Counted from the stretch's first letter, positions 44,739 to 56,814 are shown. The stretch: DNA of 64,000 bases from Pseudomonas sp. DC1.2 (GCF_034351645.1 NZ_CP133782.1:2547001-2611000), one strand, 5' to 3'. Numbers and translations: made by a program. Notes: a model not told the origin generated them from the sequence alone.

Positions 44739-46373
44739 TTAAACGCGAAACTGCCTAAGTAACCCACTCAGCTCTTCACTCACCGCTTTGAGCCGAACAC
44801 TGGCCAGGCTTGACTGCTCGGCTGCCAGGGCTGTGCTGTGCGACAGCCCGGCCGCCTGGGTGACGTTCTGGTTGATGTCTTCCACCACGTGTGCCTGCTG
44901 CAGGGTTGCACTGGCGATCGACGCATTCAGTCCGTTGAGGTTACGCAACGCCTGGCCGATGGCACTCAGACTGGCCCCCGCCAGGCCTGCCTGTTCGATG
45001 GTCAATTGCGACGCTTGGCTGCTGTCGCCGATCACCTTGACCGCCGCTTCGGAATGGTTTTGCAGGCGCTCGATCATCGACTGAATCTCAGCCGTGGATT
45101 TCTGCGTGCGTTGAGCCAGTAGGCGCACTTCATCGGCCACCACGGCAAACCCTCGGCCTTGCTCGCCGGCACGGGCGGCTTCAATAGCCGCGTTGAGCGC
45201 CAGCAAGTTGGTTTGCTCGGCAATCGAACGGATGACTTCCAGGACGCTACCGATCTGGGTGCTTTCGGCAGCCAGCGTTCGAATGACTTCCACCGCCTGA
45301 TTAATCGTGCCCGAGAGCTTGTCGATCTGTTGCAGGCTGCCATCGATGTTGATTTGTCCCTGCTGCGCCTGGGACTCGGCGTTACGCATTTCGCTGGCGG
45401 CATGCTCGGCATTTTTAGCCACGTCCTGTACGCCGTAGGTCACTTCATTGATGGCGGTGGCTACCAACTCCATTTGCTGGGATTGCTGTTGGCTACGTTG
45501 CTGAGCTTGGACGGCGTCGTCGCCCAATTCGCTGGAGGTCTGGCCCAAGGCGCTGGCGGACACCTGTAGCTGGCTGATCACCTGGCGCAACTTGGTGGTG
45601 AAGGCGTTGAAGTGCCGCGCCAGTTGCGTGACTTCGTCCTGGCCGTGGGTATCGAGGCTGCGGGTCAGGTCGCTTTCGCCACTGGCGATGTTAGCCATGG
45701 CGTTCACCGTTTCCTGCAACGGACGCACAATGCTGCGGGCAATCATGATCACCAGCAGCGCCATGATCAGGGCAATCGCCAAGCCGACGATCGAAGCCTC
45801 CCAGACCTGGCCGTAGAACTCGGCCTGCAAGTCATCGATATAAACGCCAGAACCGATCACCCAGCCCCAAGGCTCGAACAGTTTGACGTATGAGGTTTTT
45901 TCCACTGGCGCATTGGCACCTGGTTTCGGCCAACGATAATTGACCATCCCGGCGCCCTTGGCCTTGGCGATGGTGACCATTTCGTTGAACACCGCAAAGC
46001 CGTCCGGGTCACGGATCGCCGAGAGGTTCTGACCTTCGAGTTTAGGGTTGGCCGGGTGCATGACCATCACCGGCGTCAGGTCGTTGATCCAGAAATAGTC
46101 GTTCTGGTCGTAGCGCAGGCCACGAACCACGCTCAGGGCTTGTTTTTGCGCAGCGTCGCGGGTGAGGGTGCCGGCGGTTTCAAGGTCGTGGTAGTAGCTC
46201 AGAATGCCGCTCGCGGTCTGCACCACGTGCTGGGTTTTCTGGGTCTTGGCGTGGTAGAGGTCATCGTGAATCTGCTTGAGCATCAACACGCCCAGCGTCA
46301 ATAACATCACGACGGCCACGATCAAGATGAGCCACAAACGTCGGCTGATCGACACACTGCGCAAGCTGTTCAT
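44739..46373 (-). CDS. Methyl-accepting chemotaxis protein with a single Cache sensor
   Basis: A 544-residue receptor. A membrane helix at about 12-32 ([20 protein letters not shown]) is followed by a periplasmic single-Cache domain ([35 protein letters not shown]), a second helix near 190-210, a HAMP region and the signalling tip [20 protein letters not shown]. Single-Cache receptors of this type often bind small organic acids; in P. aeruginosa a relative senses malate, but the ligand here is not established. The start [12 protein letters not shown] is chosen after GGAG. Confidence 0.9.
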   Translation of the reverse strand: MNSLRSVSISRRLWLILIVAVVMLLTLGVLMLKQIHDDLYHAKTQKTQHVVQTASGILSYYHDLETAGTLTRDAAQKQALSVVRGLRYDQNDYFWINDLTPVMVMHPANPKLEGQNLSAIRDPDGFAVFNEMVTIAKAKGAGMVNYRWPKPGANAPVEKTSYVKLFEPWGWVIGSGVYIDDLQAEFYGQVWEASIVGLAIALIMALLVIMIARSIVRPLQETVNAMANIASGESDLTRSLDTHGQDEVTQLARHFNAFTTKLRQVISQLQVSASALGQTSSELGDDAVQAQQRSQQQSQQMELVATAINEVTYGVQDVAKNAEHAASEMRNAESQAQQGQINIDGSLQQIDKLSGTINQAVEVIRTLAAESTQIGSVLEVIRSIAEQTNLLALNAAIEAARAGEQGRGFAVVADEVRLLAQRTQKSTAEIQSMIERLQNHSEAAVKVIGDSSQASQLTIEQAGLAGASLSAIGQALRNLNGLNASIASATLQQAHVVEDINQNVTQAAGLSHSTALAAEQSSLASVRLKAVSEELSGLLRQFRV

Positions 46374-46665
46374 AACGCTGTCACTCCGATTTTTTTTCTT
46401 GTAATAGACGATTGCCAGCATCCAACCATGCTTTGCTGATCGAGCCTATGCGACGCAAGTCCAATTACGCTGCGGCGTTATTCAGGCCTGTCTGATAGGA
46501 TTTCGGCCTCGCGCGGAAAAACCTGAATCCAACTTGATTTTTCACGGGATTTTTACCGTTTTGTGTGGATCCTGTGCGCGCACAACTTTAGCGACGTCGA
46601 GCGCATGTCGCGTTCGAAAAAACATTAACGAGGCCTGCGATGACGCAGTGCTTTTTGGGGGATTG

Positions 46666-47496
46666 ATGGATCTTTGGACCGCCTTGCAGGCAGTGATTCT
46701 TGGCGTTGTAGAAGGGTTGACGGAGTTTTTGCCCATTTCCAGCACCGGGCACCAGATTATCGTGGCGGACTTGCTCAATTTTGGCGGTGAGCGGGCCATG
46801 GCCTTCAATATCATCATCCAGTTAGGGGCGATCCTGGCCGTGGTGTGGGAGTTCCGCCGCAAGATCCTCGACGTGGTCATCGGCTTGCCGACTCAGCCCC
46901 GCGCCCGGCGTTTTACTGCGAACCTGCTGATTGCCTTCCTCCCGGCAGTGGTCCTGGGGGTGATTTTTGCCAATGTGATCCACGAATATCTGTTCAATCC
47001 GATCACCGTGGCCACGGCGTTGGTGGTGGGTGGGGTGATCATTTTGTGGGCTGAACGCCGGCAACACGAAGTGCATGCCGAAACGGTTGATGAGATCACT
47101 TGGAAGGATGCCCTGAAAGTCGGTTTTGCCCAGTGCCTGGCGATGATCCCCGGTACTTCACGCTCCGGCTCGACCATCATTGGCGGTCTGCTGTTTGGCT
47201 TGTCGCGCAAAACCGCCACCGAGTTTTCGTTTTTTCTGGCCATGCCGACCATGGTCGGTGCTGCGGTGTACTCGGGCTATAAATACCGTCATCTGTTCGA
47301 GGCGGCAGACTTTCCTGTGTTCGCCATTGGCTTCGTCACCGCGTTCATCTTTGCGATGATCGCGGTCAAGGGGCTACTTAAGTTCATCGCCAGCCACAGC
47401 TACGTGGCGTTTGCCTGGTATCGCATCGCATTCGGCCTGTTGATTCTCGCCACCTGGCAGTTTGGCTGGGTGGATTGGGCCGCTGCCAAGCCATGA
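46666..47496 (+). CDS. uppP: Undecaprenyl-diphosphatase UppP (BacA)
   Basis: A 276-residue inner-membrane enzyme that recycles the cell-wall lipid carrier by removing a phosphate from undecaprenyl diphosphate, and so affects bacitracin resistance. Motifs are [16 protein letters not shown] at residues 12-28 and [14 protein letters not shown] near 160. The start [13 protein letters not shown] follows GGGGG. Four bases overlap the next gene. Confidence 0.94.
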   Translation: MDLWTALQAVILGVVEGLTEFLPISSTGHQIIVADLLNFGGERAMAFNIIIQLGAILAVVWEFRRKILDVVIGLPTQPRARRFTANLLIAFLPAVVLGVIFANVIHEYLFNPITVATALVVGGVIILWAERRQHEVHAETVDEITWKDALKVGFAQCLAMIPGTSRSGSTIIGGLLFGLSRKTATEFSFFLAMPTMVGAAVYSGYKYRHLFEAADFPVFAIGFVTAFIFAMIAVKGLLKFIASHSYVAFAWYRIAFGLLILATWQFGWVDWAAAKP

Positions 47497-47921
47497 GAGA
47501 TTCCAGCGCGTGCAACAGCCCCGGACGCCGGTCTGGGGGCGCGATTCAGTACCCTCGGTTGAAACTGCTGGTGTTCGCAGGCCTCTGCGCGCTGCCGTTG
47601 TACGGGTCGCTGGCGTTGTGGCTGCACGGGGTGTCGCTGATTCCCCTCATGGCCTATGCCATCGTCAGCGTGCTGGCGTTTTTTCTGTACTGGAGCGACA
47701 AGCGCAAGGCTCGCGTCGACAGTTGGCGCACGTCGGAGAAGGTTTTACACGCGGTGGAATTGGCGGGCGGCTGGCCCGGCGCCTTGTTGGCTCAGCAAGT
47801 GTTTCGGCACAAGACTCGCAAAGTCTCTTTTCAACTGCTGTTCTGGATCGTCGTGTTACTGCATCAGGTGTTCTGGATCGATCAGTTGTTCATCGGCGCT
47901 CATCTGCTGGCGCTTTTTTAG
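47493..47921 (+). CDS. DUF1294-family small membrane protein
   Basis: A 142-residue protein with three hydrophobic segments ([55 protein letters not shown]). The sequence [20 protein letters not shown] with [20 protein letters not shown] is the DUF1294 signature. Many relatives carry an N-terminal cold-shock domain; here that is missing. The ATG overlaps the uppP stop. Function unknown. Confidence 0.88.
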   Translation: MRDSSACNSPGRRSGGAIQYPRLKLLVFAGLCALPLYGSLALWLHGVSLIPLMAYAIVSVLAFFLYWSDKRKARVDSWRTSEKVLHAVELAGGWPGALLAQQVFRHKTRKVSFQLLFWIVVLLHQVFWIDQLFIGAHLLALF

Positions 47922-47931
47922 AACAGTCGAT

Positions 47932-48291
47932 TCAAAGCAGCAGCCCGACCTGGGTCCGCTTGGGCAACTTGCTCACCACCAGTTGATGGGAGCGTTGCAG
48001 CAAACCTTGCAGCTCTTCGGCCCTCAGCGGGTAGGGGGCCTGCATGATGATCCATTGTGCTCGAGCCAGGTAGGGCGCTGGATGGATGCCCGGCCGGTCG
48101 CAATGCCCCAGAAACAGGTCCTTGTCGACCTTGAACGCCAGGGACTCGCCGCGCAGGTTCTGTAACGCAAACATCTTGTTCCCGGCAATCGAAAACACCC
48201 GCACGCCCCCCCATTTGTAGTCCTCTCGGGCTCCAGGCAGGGCTAGGCAAAAATGGGCGACGTCCTTTTCGCTCATGCGTTGTGCCGTCAT
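47932..48291 (-). CDS. MmcQ/YjbR-family protein
   Basis: A 119-residue protein with the CyaY-like fold of the MmcQ/YjbR family: LALPGAREDYKWGGVRVFSI, KMFALQN, LAFKVDKDLFLG and a PAPYLARAQWIIMQ segment. DNA binding has been proposed for YjbR; the biological role is unknown. The start MTAQRMSEKD overlaps the stop of the LysR gene (ATGA), so both are co-translated. Confidence 0.88.
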   Translation of the reverse strand: MTAQRMSEKDVAHFCLALPGAREDYKWGGVRVFSIAGNKMFALQNLRGESLAFKVDKDLFLGHCDRPGIHPAPYLARAQWIIMQAPYPLRAEELQGLLQRSHQLVVSKLPKRTQVGLLL

Positions 48292-49196
48292 AAGAGTCTG
48301 CTCCCACAGGCATTGAATGATTCGACCAAATGGTCGATCCAGGCGCGCACGGCCGGCATCACCCCGCGCCGGTGAGGATAGACCGCGTGCAGCCACCCGC
48401 CGGGTATCGACCAGTCAGGCAGCAGTTGCACCAGTGAGCCGTCTTTCAGTGCCTGCTCGCAATACATCATGGGCAATAGCGTAAAACCCTGGCCGGCAAG
48501 GGTGCAGGCTTTGCGGACGATGAAATCGTCGATACCCAAGCGTGCTTCGAACGTGAGGTCGTAGTGCTTACCCTGCTGATCAAGTAAACGTAGATGGACC
48601 AGGCGATCGGGCTCGAGGGCGCCGAGCGCCGGCAGGTTTTTCAGGTCGTCGGGGTGATTTATTTGCTGTCCCGTCAGGAGCGCCGGACTGGCGACCAAGA
48701 GCATCTGCGCCTGACGCAGGCGTCGAGTGACCAGCAGCGGGTCTTCATCCCCCGACTCGCGAACCCGCAGGGCAACGTCGATGCCCTCGGTCACCAGGTC
48801 CACACGCCGGTTGACCAGGATGACTTCAAGTTGAACCTGAGGAAACTTCTCAATGAAGTCGCTGATGACCCCGGCCAGAATCTCATGCGCCAGCCCCACC
48901 GGGCTTGAGACGCGCAACCGCCCCTTGGGCTCGCTGGACATGCTGGCCACCGCTTCATCGGCCATTTCGGCCTCCAGCAGCATTGCCTGACAGTGGCGCA
49001 AGTAACGCTCGCCCACGGCGGTCAGCTTCAGTTGCCGGGTGGTGCGTTGCAGCAGGCGAGCGCCCAGGCGTTCCTCTAGCTCGGCGATGCGTCGGGACAA
49101 CCGCGACTTGGGAATCCCCAGTAAACGGCCTGCGGCTGCGAAGCCGCCGGCTTCGACCACCTTGGCGAAATAGTAGAGGTCGTTGAGGTCTTGCAT
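48288..49196 (-). CDS. LysR-type regulator divergent from azoR
   Basis: A 302-residue LysR protein of the CrgA/AaeR-like group: MQDLNDLYYFAKVVEAGGFA, the recognition region LLGIPKSRLSRRIAELEERL, and effector domain with GIDVALRVRESGDEDPLLV. It is divergent from azoR across 128 bases, the typical arrangement for a redox-responsive LysR regulator and a quinone/azo reductase. YjbR follows in the same transcript. Confidence 0.92.
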   Translation of the reverse strand: MQDLNDLYYFAKVVEAGGFAAAGRLLGIPKSRLSRRIAELEERLGARLLQRTTRQLKLTAVGERYLRHCQAMLLEAEMADEAVASMSSEPKGRLRVSSPVGLAHEILAGVISDFIEKFPQVQLEVILVNRRVDLVTEGIDVALRVRESGDEDPLLVTRRLRQAQMLLVASPALLTGQQINHPDDLKNLPALGALEPDRLVHLRLLDQQGKHYDLTFEARLGIDDFIVRKACTLAGQGFTLLPMMYCEQALKDGSLVQLLPDWSIPGGWLHAVYPHRRGVMPAVRAWIDHLVESFNACGSRLL

Positions 49197-49324
49197 AGCG
49201 TTTCCCGATTGTTCTATCAGTGAGACAAACTATCGCATTGTTGCCTGCTAATCGACTATTGGTTTCATGCGTAGGATCGCCCCCATCAGATCGCCCTGTG
49301 GCGATCCTCACTTGGAGATCCCAC

Positions 49325-49936
49325 ATGAAACTGTTGCATATCGATTCAAGCATTCTGGGCGACAACTCGGCTTCCCGTCAGTTAAGCAGCGAAGTGGTCA
49401 ACGCCTGGCAAGTCGCCGAGCCTACTGCTGTTGTGACTTACCGTGATCTCGCCGCCGACGCTATCAGTCATTTCTCTGCACTGACCCTGGTCGCTGCCGG
49501 CACCACCGCTGAGCTGCGTGACGCGGCTCAACAGCACGAGGCCGAACTCAGTGCTTCGACGCTGGCCGAATTCATCGCCGCCGATGCTGTGGTCATTGCC
49601 GCGCCGATGTACAACTTCACTGTTCCGACCCAACTCAAGGCCTGGATTGACCGCATCGCGGTCGCCGGTCAGACCTTCCGCTATACCGAAGCCGGCCCCG
49701 AAGGTCTGTGTGGTGGCAAGAAAATCATCATCGTTTCGACCACCGGTGGCATGCACGTAGGCCAAGCGAGCGGCGTCGCTCACGAAGACTATCTGAAAGT
49801 GCTGTTCGGCTTCCTGGGCATCACCGACATCGAGTTCGTGCGTGCGCACGGCCTGGCCTACGGCGATGACGTCCGCGCCAAAGCCATGAACGATGCTCAT
49901 GTGCAGATTCGCGAGCAACTGTTCGCCGCTGCGTAA
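49325..49936 (+). CDS. azoR: FMN-dependent NADH:quinone/azo oxidoreductase AzoR
   Basis: A 203-residue flavodoxin-fold enzyme. [20 protein letters not shown] binds the FMN phosphate, and [19 protein letters not shown] and STTGGMHVG are conserved FMN contacts. It reduces quinones and azo compounds with two electrons from NADH. Pseudomonads carry several paralogues, so a number was not assigned. A strong terminator follows 42 bases after the stop. Confidence 0.93.
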   Translation: MKLLHIDSSILGDNSASRQLSSEVVNAWQVAEPTAVVTYRDLAADAISHFSALTLVAAGTTAELRDAAQQHEAELSASTLAEFIAADAVVIAAPMYNFTVPTQLKAWIDRIAVAGQTFRYTEAGPEGLCGGKKIIIVSTTGGMHVGQASGVAHEDYLKVLFGFLGITDIEFVRAHGLAYGDDVRAKAMNDAHVQIREQLFAAA

Positions 49937-49978
49937 GGCTTTAGTAAAGTCTTTAAACAGCTCAGGCACACCCCCAAA

Positions 49979-50023
49979 AACTCTGTATTCTGGTGATCGT
50001 AATAACCAGATACAGAGTTTTTT
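49979..50023 (+). terminator. Terminator of azoR
   Basis: Arms AACTCTGTA and TCTGGT pair with ACCAGA and TACAGAGTT (15 bp with one bulged T) around a 10-base loop, followed by TTTTTTGTTTTT. Confidence 0.9.
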
Positions 50024-50184
50024 GTTTTTGGTGATTTTCAGCTTTTGGCCCAGGTTATGCAGTCGAGGGTTAACGTCCCCGCTCTGCAACGATACTGGTG
50101 GCCGTAATTACGGGCACAAGGCTGTGTCTTCGGCACTTGAAGCAGAACGGGCTTCCCGGTCATGTAATAAAGGTGGGGCATCCT

Positions 50185-51222
50185 ATGGTGCGTCTTTGTG
50201 CAACATTCCTGATTTGTCTGCTCAGCAGCCTGAATTCAGTGCACGCCGCGCCTGCGCCACATCCCCATTGGAGCGTCGGCTTTCATGAGATGACGTTTCT
50301 TGATCCGCTGGATTTGCAGCCGATGCGTGCCATCGCCTTTTATCCTTCCAGCGACAAAGAACACTCCAGTACCCTCGAAGGCTACGCAGTGGCGGCAGGT
50401 GAAGACACCAAGATCGCCATTGGCCGCTTTCCGATGTTGATGCTGTCGCATGGCAACACCGGCACCCCATTGGCTTTGCACGACTTGGCCACGTCACTGG
50501 CGCGCAAAGGATTTGTGGTGGTGGCGGTGTTTCATCCCGGCGACAACTCCACGGACCACAGCCGTCTGGGCACGCTGAGCAACCTCTACGGTCGACCACT
50601 GCAAATTTCCGAAGCGATTACTGCGACTTTGGGCGATCCCATGCTTGCGCCGTTCGTCAACGCCGATCAGGTGGGTGTCATCGGTTACTCCGCAGGAGGC
50701 GAAACGGCACTGATACTCTCCGGCGCTACTCCCGATCTGGATCGCCTGCGCCGCTATTGCCACGAGCGTCCCGACGACCGTGATGCTTGTAACACTCAAG
50801 GTGAATTGATTGTTGATCGTGATGATTTGGCGCCCGTGGCCGACCCGAGGGTGCATGCCCTGCTGCTGATGGCGCCGTTGAGCCTCAAGTTCGGTCGTCA
50901 CACCCTGGCCGGTGTTCATGTGCCGGTGCTGCTGTACAGCGGCGACGGCGACATGCTGGTGCCCTTCGACAAAAACGCCGCTGCGTTGGCGCGTAAATTA
51001 CCGGTCGCACCGGACTTCAAGCTGCTGGTGGGCGCCGGGCACTTTGTGTTCATGGCACCTTGTACCGCAGAACAGATCGCCGCCATGCCGGCCCTGTGCA
51101 CGGACGCTGATGGTGTCGATCGAGAAGACATTCACCGCAATCTGGTGTCCGAAGCCGGGCGCTTCTTCTCCCACTCTTTGGGTAAGCCGAGCCGAGCGGG
51201 CTTACAGACTGCCGACCAATAA
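50185..51222 (+). CDS. Secreted alpha/beta hydrolase (dienelactone-hydrolase/PAF-hydrolase-like)
   Basis: A 345-residue protein with signal peptide MVRLCATFLICLLSSLNSVHA, so probably periplasmic or secreted. The hydrolase fold is clear: the oxyanion strand LMLSHGNTG, the nucleophile elbow GYSAGGE with catalytic Ser, an Asp in LYSGDGDMLVPF and the His in GAGHFVFMAP. Paired Cys residues in the cap (RRYCHERPDDRDACN) could form a disulfide. Relatives are predicted dienelactone or lipase-type hydrolases; substrate unknown. Confidence 0.82.
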   Translation: MVRLCATFLICLLSSLNSVHAAPAPHPHWSVGFHEMTFLDPLDLQPMRAIAFYPSSDKEHSSTLEGYAVAAGEDTKIAIGRFPMLMLSHGNTGTPLALHDLATSLARKGFVVVAVFHPGDNSTDHSRLGTLSNLYGRPLQISEAITATLGDPMLAPFVNADQVGVIGYSAGGETALILSGATPDLDRLRRYCHERPDDRDACNTQGELIVDRDDLAPVADPRVHALLLMAPLSLKFGRHTLAGVHVPVLLYSGDGDMLVPFDKNAAALARKLPVAPDFKLLVGAGHFVFMAPCTAEQIAAMPALCTDADGVDREDIHRNLVSEAGRFFSHSLGKPSRAGLQTADQ

Positions 51223-51237
51223 CGGTCGCGATTCAGG

Positions 51238-52275
51238 TCAGCGTATGTTGGCTGCTTCGGCCATTTTCTCGAGAAAAACCGCGAGTCCGACTTCTTCGGC
51301 TCGCAGCCCTTTGCGCAGCCTTGGTCGAGGTAGTTCGGCCAGGGCACCCAGCAAAAAGCCATCGACCACCGCCGGATGGATGTAGCACTTGCGACAGACC
51401 GCCGGGGTGTTGCCCAACTGTTTGGCGACGTTTTTTACCATCTCCATTACATGCCGTTTGGCATCGGACTCTGGCTCCCACCGTAACTTTCGTAACACCG
51501 CCAGCGCCTGTGCGCTGCCGGCCCAGGTGCGGTAGTCCTTGGCCGTGAAATCGGCGCCGGTGAGCGTTTGCAGGTACGCGTTGACGTCAGACGAGCTGAC
51601 GGTATGCCGCTCGCCGTTTTCGTCCAGGTACTGAAACAGGTTTTGCCCCGGGATTTCCAAACAGCGTTTGACGATGCGCGCCAGGCGCCGGTCTTTGACG
51701 GTGATCTGGTGCTCGACCCCGCTTTTGCCGCGAAATTGAAACAGTATCGCACTGCCGTTGACCTCGACGTGTCGGCTGCGCAAGGTGGTCAGTCCATAAG
51801 AGCGATTGTCTCGCGCGTACTGAGTGTTCCCGACCCGGATTAGCGTTGCATCCAGCAGCGTAATCACGGTGGCCATGACTTTGTCGCGGCTGAAGCCGGG
51901 CGCTGCCAGCAGTGCTTCCAATTGTTTACGCAGTTTCGGCAAGACCCGGCCGAAATCCCGCAGGCGGGAATATTTGTCGGCATCGCGTACTTCGCGCCAG
52001 CGGCTGTGATAGCGATATTGTTTGCGGCCCCTGGCATCGCGTCCGGTCGCTTGCAGATGCCCGCGCGGGTCCGCGCAGATCCACACATCGGTATAGGCCG
52101 GAGGCACCGCGAGGGCGTTGATGCGTTTGATCTCTACAGGGTCGGTGATGCGTTGGCCCGCCTGATTGATATAGCAGAACTTGCCGCGCTGTTTCTTGCG
52201 GCTGATGCCAGGCTGTGTGTCATCGACGTAGTGCAGGTCGGGTGGCAATACACCGGTCAACGCGGGGGCGGGCAT
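51238..52275 (-). CDS. DNA topoisomerase IB (poxvirus type)
   Basis: A 345-residue eukaryotic/poxvirus-type topoisomerase IB that relaxes supercoils through a 3'-phosphotyrosine. Conserved elements are RVGNTQYARDNRSYGLTTLR with the catalytic Arg, FRGKSGVEHQI, the KDYRTWAGS motif and the active-site Tyr in VCRKCYIHPAVV. The start MPAPALTG follows AAGGAC. It converges with the hydrolase gene with a 15-base gap. Confidence 0.93.
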   Translation of the reverse strand: MPAPALTGVLPPDLHYVDDTQPGISRKKQRGKFCYINQAGQRITDPVEIKRINALAVPPAYTDVWICADPRGHLQATGRDARGRKQYRYHSRWREVRDADKYSRLRDFGRVLPKLRKQLEALLAAPGFSRDKVMATVITLLDATLIRVGNTQYARDNRSYGLTTLRSRHVEVNGSAILFQFRGKSGVEHQITVKDRRLARIVKRCLEIPGQNLFQYLDENGERHTVSSSDVNAYLQTLTGADFTAKDYRTWAGSAQALAVLRKLRWEPESDAKRHVMEMVKNVAKQLGNTPAVCRKCYIHPAVVDGFLLGALAELPRPRLRKGLRAEEVGLAVFLEKMAEAANIR

Positions 52276-52349
52276 GGCAGTGGTCCTTGGCAGCGAATCA
52301 GGGTCGTTACAGCCATTGACCACGTGCGACGGCGAGGGTGCCAGCGGAT

Positions 52350-53429
52350 TTAAGCCAGCACCGCGACTGCCTTGATCTGCGCCCAGAGCTGTTGGCCGGG
52401 GTACAGGCCCAATTGGTCGCGGGAGTAGCGGGTGATGCGCGCCAGCAGCGGCGTGCCAGCAGCATCCAGACGGATCAGAACGTGGGCGGCGTTGTCTGCT
52501 CCCAGTTCGCTGACCACGGTGACGGGCAGGCGATTGAGGATGCTGCTCTGCTCGATGCTTTGCAGGCTCAAGCTAACGTCACGCGCTTGTACTTTGCAGC
52601 GCAGGACATGGCCTTGAACCATTGGCGAGTGGGGGACGCGGATGCTCAGTGCGGTCTGCGGCAGTTGCAGGGTCAGCAGTTGATAGGCGGCATCGTAGGC
52701 GCTGACGTGGCCCTCGATCACCACCCCGGCGTCGTCACCCAGCGCCAGTGGTAGATCGAGCCTGGCGAGGGTTTCGCCAATCGGACCGCTGGCCAAGGCC
52801 TTGCCGTCGCTGAGCAGGACGATGTGGTCCGCCAGCCGCGCGACTTCATCCTGCGAGTGGCTGACGTACAGCACCGGAATGTCCAGTTCGTCGTGTAACC
52901 GTTGCAGGTAGGGCAGAATTTCGTTTTTACGCTGGCTATCCAACGCCGCCAATGGCTCATCCATCAGCAACAGTTTCGGGCTGGTGAGCAGAGCGCGGGC
53001 GATGCCAATGCGTTGCCGCTCTCCGCCGGAAAGGTTCTGGGGATGACGCTCCAGCAGGTGGCCGATCCCAAGCAGCTCGGTGGCGTGCGCCATATCGACC
53101 CGGCGCTGCTGTTTGGGTATGCGTTTGAGGCCAAACTCCAGGTTGGCCAACACCGAAAGGTGCGCAAACAGGCTGGCCTCTTGAAAGACGTAACCGAGCG
53201 CACGTTTGTGTGCTGGGACGAAAAGCTTCTGGCTGCTGTCCTGCCAGACCTCTTCGTTGACCTTGATGAAACCCCGGTCGGCCTGCTCCAGGCCGGCAAT
53301 GCAGCGCAGGCACGTGGTCTTGCCCGAACCGGAGTGGCCATACAATGCGGTGATTCCGCGACCGGGCAATTGCAGCGCCAAGTCCAGGGCAAACTCCGAG
53401 TAATTCAGTTTCAAGCGCACTTCAATCAT
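52350..53429 (-). CDS. modC: Molybdate ABC transporter ATP-binding protein ModC
   Basis: A 359-residue ATPase with Walker A GHSGSGKT at 31-38, the signature [17 protein letters not shown], Walker [13 protein letters not shown] and the H-loop VSHSQDEV. The C-terminal third is a molybdate-binding TOBE domain ([16 protein letters not shown]), which separates ModC from other importers. It is the third gene of modABC, three bases after modB. Confidence 0.95.
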   Translation of the reverse strand: MIEVRLKLNYSEFALDLALQLPGRGITALYGHSGSGKTTCLRCIAGLEQADRGFIKVNEEVWQDSSQKLFVPAHKRALGYVFQEASLFAHLSVLANLEFGLKRIPKQQRRVDMAHATELLGIGHLLERHPQNLSGGERQRIGIARALLTSPKLLLMDEPLAALDSQRKNEILPYLQRLHDELDIPVLYVSHSQDEVARLADHIVLLSDGKALASGPIGETLARLDLPLALGDDAGVVIEGHVSAYDAAYQLLTLQLPQTALSIRVPHSPMVQGHVLRCKVQARDVSLSLQSIEQSSILNRLPVTVVSELGADNAAHVLIRLDAAGTPLLARITRYSRDQLGLYPGQQLWAQIKAVAVLA

Positions 53430-53432
53430 TGA

Positions 53433-54113
53433 TCAGCTCCAGCCCGCTTTGGTTTTTCGGCTGGAATAGAGCGCCAGCAACACCACAAAGGAGAACACCA
53501 GCATCGCCCCGGCCAGCCAGTGGGCCTGAGCATATTCCATGGCTTCGACGTGATCGTAGATCTGCACCGACACCACGCGGGTTTTGTCGGGAATATTGCC
53601 GCCGATCATCAGCACCACGCCAAACTCACCGACCGTGTGGGCAAAGCCGAGAATGGCCGCGGTGACGAAACCGGGGCGGGCCAGCGGCACGATTACGCTG
53701 AAAAACGTGTCCCAAGGATTGGCGCGCAACGTGGCTGCCACTTCCAGTGGGCGAGTACCGATGGCGGAAAAAGCGTTTTGCAGGGGTTGCACCACAAACG
53801 GCATCGAGTAGAGCACTGAGCCAATCACCAACCCAGCAAAGCTGAAGGTCAACGTGCCGAGCCCCAGTGATTGGGTAAATTGGCCAACGAACCCGTGAGG
53901 CCCGAGCGCCAACAGCAGATAAAAGCCAATCACCGTGGGTGGTAGCACCAGGGGCAGGGCGACGATTGCCCCGACCGGGCCGCGCAGCCATGAACGCGTG
54001 CGCGACAGCCACAACGCTATCGGTGTGCCGATGACCAGCAGGATGGCGGTCGTCAGGGACGCCAGTTTGAGGGTCAGCCAGATGGCAGAAAAATCGGCAC
54101 TCGATAGCGTCAT
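53433..54113 (-). CDS. modB: Molybdate ABC transporter permease ModB
   Basis: A 226-residue inner-membrane permease with five to six helices. The coupling loop [20 protein letters not shown] contains the EAA motif, and [20 protein letters not shown] is the standard ModB N-terminal helix region. It begins directly at the modA stop (no spacer), so the genes are tightly coupled. Confidence 0.95.
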   Translation of the reverse strand: MTLSSADFSAIWLTLKLASLTTAILLVIGTPIALWLSRTRSWLRGPVGAIVALPLVLPPTVIGFYLLLALGPHGFVGQFTQSLGLGTLTFSFAGLVIGSVLYSMPFVVQPLQNAFSAIGTRPLEVAATLRANPWDTFFSVIVPLARPGFVTAAILGFAHTVGEFGVVLMIGGNIPDKTRVVSVQIYDHVEAMEYAQAHWLAGAMLVFSFVVLLALYSSRKTKAGWS

Positions 54114-55058
<945 letters not shown>

Positions 55059-55079
55059 TCACAGCAGGTTTTGCCTGAC

Positions 55080-56144
55080 TTAGCGCTGAATCAATTTGGC
55101 CAGTGCCTCCTCCGCCAGGCGTCGTGTCAGCTCGGCTGTGGGCAGTTCAATGCCCAGGGTCAATGCCTGGCCGGCCCACAGGTTGCTGAAATTCGCTTCG
55201 TCTTTGGCGCGCAACGGCATTAACGCGCCACCGGCCAATGGAAACGCCGGAGCGGTCGGGCACATCGGTCCGAGTTCGCGCATTAGCCGATTGAGAATTC
55301 CTCGTGCTGGCCGACCGGTGAAGAGGTTGGTGACGGCTGTCTCACTTTCTCTGGCGGTGCGTAATGCCTGGTAATGGGCGCCGCTGATTTTGGCCTCGGG
55401 CGTAAACAAATAGGCGGTGCCCAGTTGTACGGCAGACGCCCCCAGGAGGAATGCTGCCGCGATACCCCGCGCGTCCCCGATGCCACCGGCAGCAATCACC
55501 GGCACGCTTACGGCATCGACGATTTGCGGCACTAGCGCAAAGGTTCCCACCTGGCTGTTCAAATCAGTGCTCAGGAACAACCCGCGGTGACCACCCGCTT
55601 CGTACCCCATGGCAATGATTGCATCGCAGCCATGCCTTTCGAGCCAGACGGCTTCTTCGACGGTGGTCGCCGAGGATAGAATTTTTGCTCCGGTGGCTTT
55701 TACTCGATCCAGCAACGATTTTTCCGGCAGCCCGAAGTGAAAACTGACGACTTCGGGACGAAACGCTTCGACTACCTCGCACGCGGCGTTATCGAAGGGC
55801 GTGCGATTTGATACCGGTGTCTGTGCGTCAAAATCGGCACCCAGTTCCCGGTAATAGGGTTGCAGTAGGTTTTTCCAGTCTTGCGCCCGTTGTTCATCGG
55901 GCACCGGCGGCTGGTGGCAAAAGAAGTTGACGTTGAACGGGTGGCACGTGTGTTCACGGATCGTTGTCAACTCCGCGCGCAACTGCTCGATACTCAACAG
56001 GGCGGCGGGCATTGAGCCCAACCCTCCGGCGTTGCTTGCTGCAATCACCATGGCCGAGGTGGTGGCGCCTGCCAGCGGGCCCTGAATGATCGGCAGTTCG
56101 ATCCCTAGCAGTTCAAGAATGCGGGCGTCTGGCCATTGGCTCAT
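55080..56144 (-). CDS. Nitronate monooxygenase (2-nitropropane dioxygenase family)
   Basis: A 354-residue TIM-barrel flavoenzyme. FMN and active-site motifs are IIQGPLAGATTSAMVIAASN, HFGLPEKSLLDRVKATGAKI, IAMGYEAGGHRG with the catalytic His, and PVIAAGGIGDARGIAAAFLL. It oxidises toxic nitronates such as propionate-3-nitronate. The ATG start agrees with the family. Transcribed alone toward the mod operon. Confidence 0.92.
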   Translation of the reverse strand: MSQWPDARILELLGIELPIIQGPLAGATTSAMVIAASNAGGLGSMPAALLSIEQLRAELTTIREHTCHPFNVNFFCHQPPVPDEQRAQDWKNLLQPYYRELGADFDAQTPVSNRTPFDNAACEVVEAFRPEVVSFHFGLPEKSLLDRVKATGAKILSSATTVEEAVWLERHGCDAIIAMGYEAGGHRGLFLSTDLNSQVGTFALVPQIVDAVSVPVIAAGGIGDARGIAAAFLLGASAVQLGTAYLFTPEAKISGAHYQALRTARESETAVTNLFTGRPARGILNRLMRELGPMCPTAPAFPLAGGALMPLRAKDEANFSNLWAGQALTLGIELPTAELTRRLAEEALAKLIQR

Positions 56145-56814
56145 TTGAATGATGCTCCGGCGTCAATACAGGAAGCCGGATTTGTACCAGCAATGAAGGG
56201 TGCCAGGCCAGGCGATTTTTTACGTTGTCCGATGCTGGCGATGTGTATCTGCGGCAGCAAGCGATGGCCAACGTCATGGTCGCTCTCATGGGTGTTCAAT
56301 GCTATTTCAACGACGATTCGGCCCGCCGCCGCCGCCACTGCCATATGAGCGACTCATGGCCTGTGATGAGTTTTGATAGTTATTCAGCCGTTGGGTGCCC
56401 GCCGAGCGTGCGGCTGATTCGCGGTTGAGGTTCTGGACCTGAGCGGTGTTTGTCGGACTGGCCCTCGTCGTGCCCCCCTTGGGCATGGATTGCGGGCCGT
56501 TGACTCATATTTACCTGACTTTTCTTGATAGCGGAGGTCTGCGGGATGGTCGCGGCAATGGTGGCCTCCCTGGCTTGAGGTGTTCCTGCCACGGACGCTT
56601 TAACGTTCGAAGGTAAGCGAATGTAGTCGATGCATGCTCAGCTCCAACGGCCCGGCGGGTTTTCAGCTATCTCGGGGTCGAGAAAAAAGCATAGTCGCAG
56701 GCCATGCAAACGCCCGGCAGATTTCAGGATTGGATGAAAGTCGGGTAGGGCAATGTGTTGCTTTGTGTTATTTCAAAGGCATGACGGCTTGAGTTAACCC
56801 TGGGGGAGGCGGCG
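56145..56814. other. 670-base stretch without a convincing gene
   Basis: Several short frames occur on both strands, but none combines a good ribosome-binding site with protein-like composition. The best is a 42-codon minus-strand frame at 56380-56508, listed separately. The promoter of the acuI-like gene must lie near the right end; no clear hexamers were identified. Confidence 0.5.
56380..56508 (-). CDS. Possible small hydrophilic protein (42 aa)
   Basis: Starts MSQRPAIHAQGGHDEGQSDK, with CAGG five bases before the ATG. Very rich in Gln, His, Pro and Arg, so probably unstructured if made. No family recognised; the call rests on the start signal only. Confidence 0.25.
   Translation of the reverse strand: MSQRPAIHAQGGHDEGQSDKHRSGPEPQPRISRTLGGHPTAE

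Noticed and set aside
56141..56344. A 67-codon minus-strand frame overlapping the nitronate monooxygenase start by ATGA
   Set aside because: No ribosome-binding site and no recognisable pattern; the overlap may be chance.
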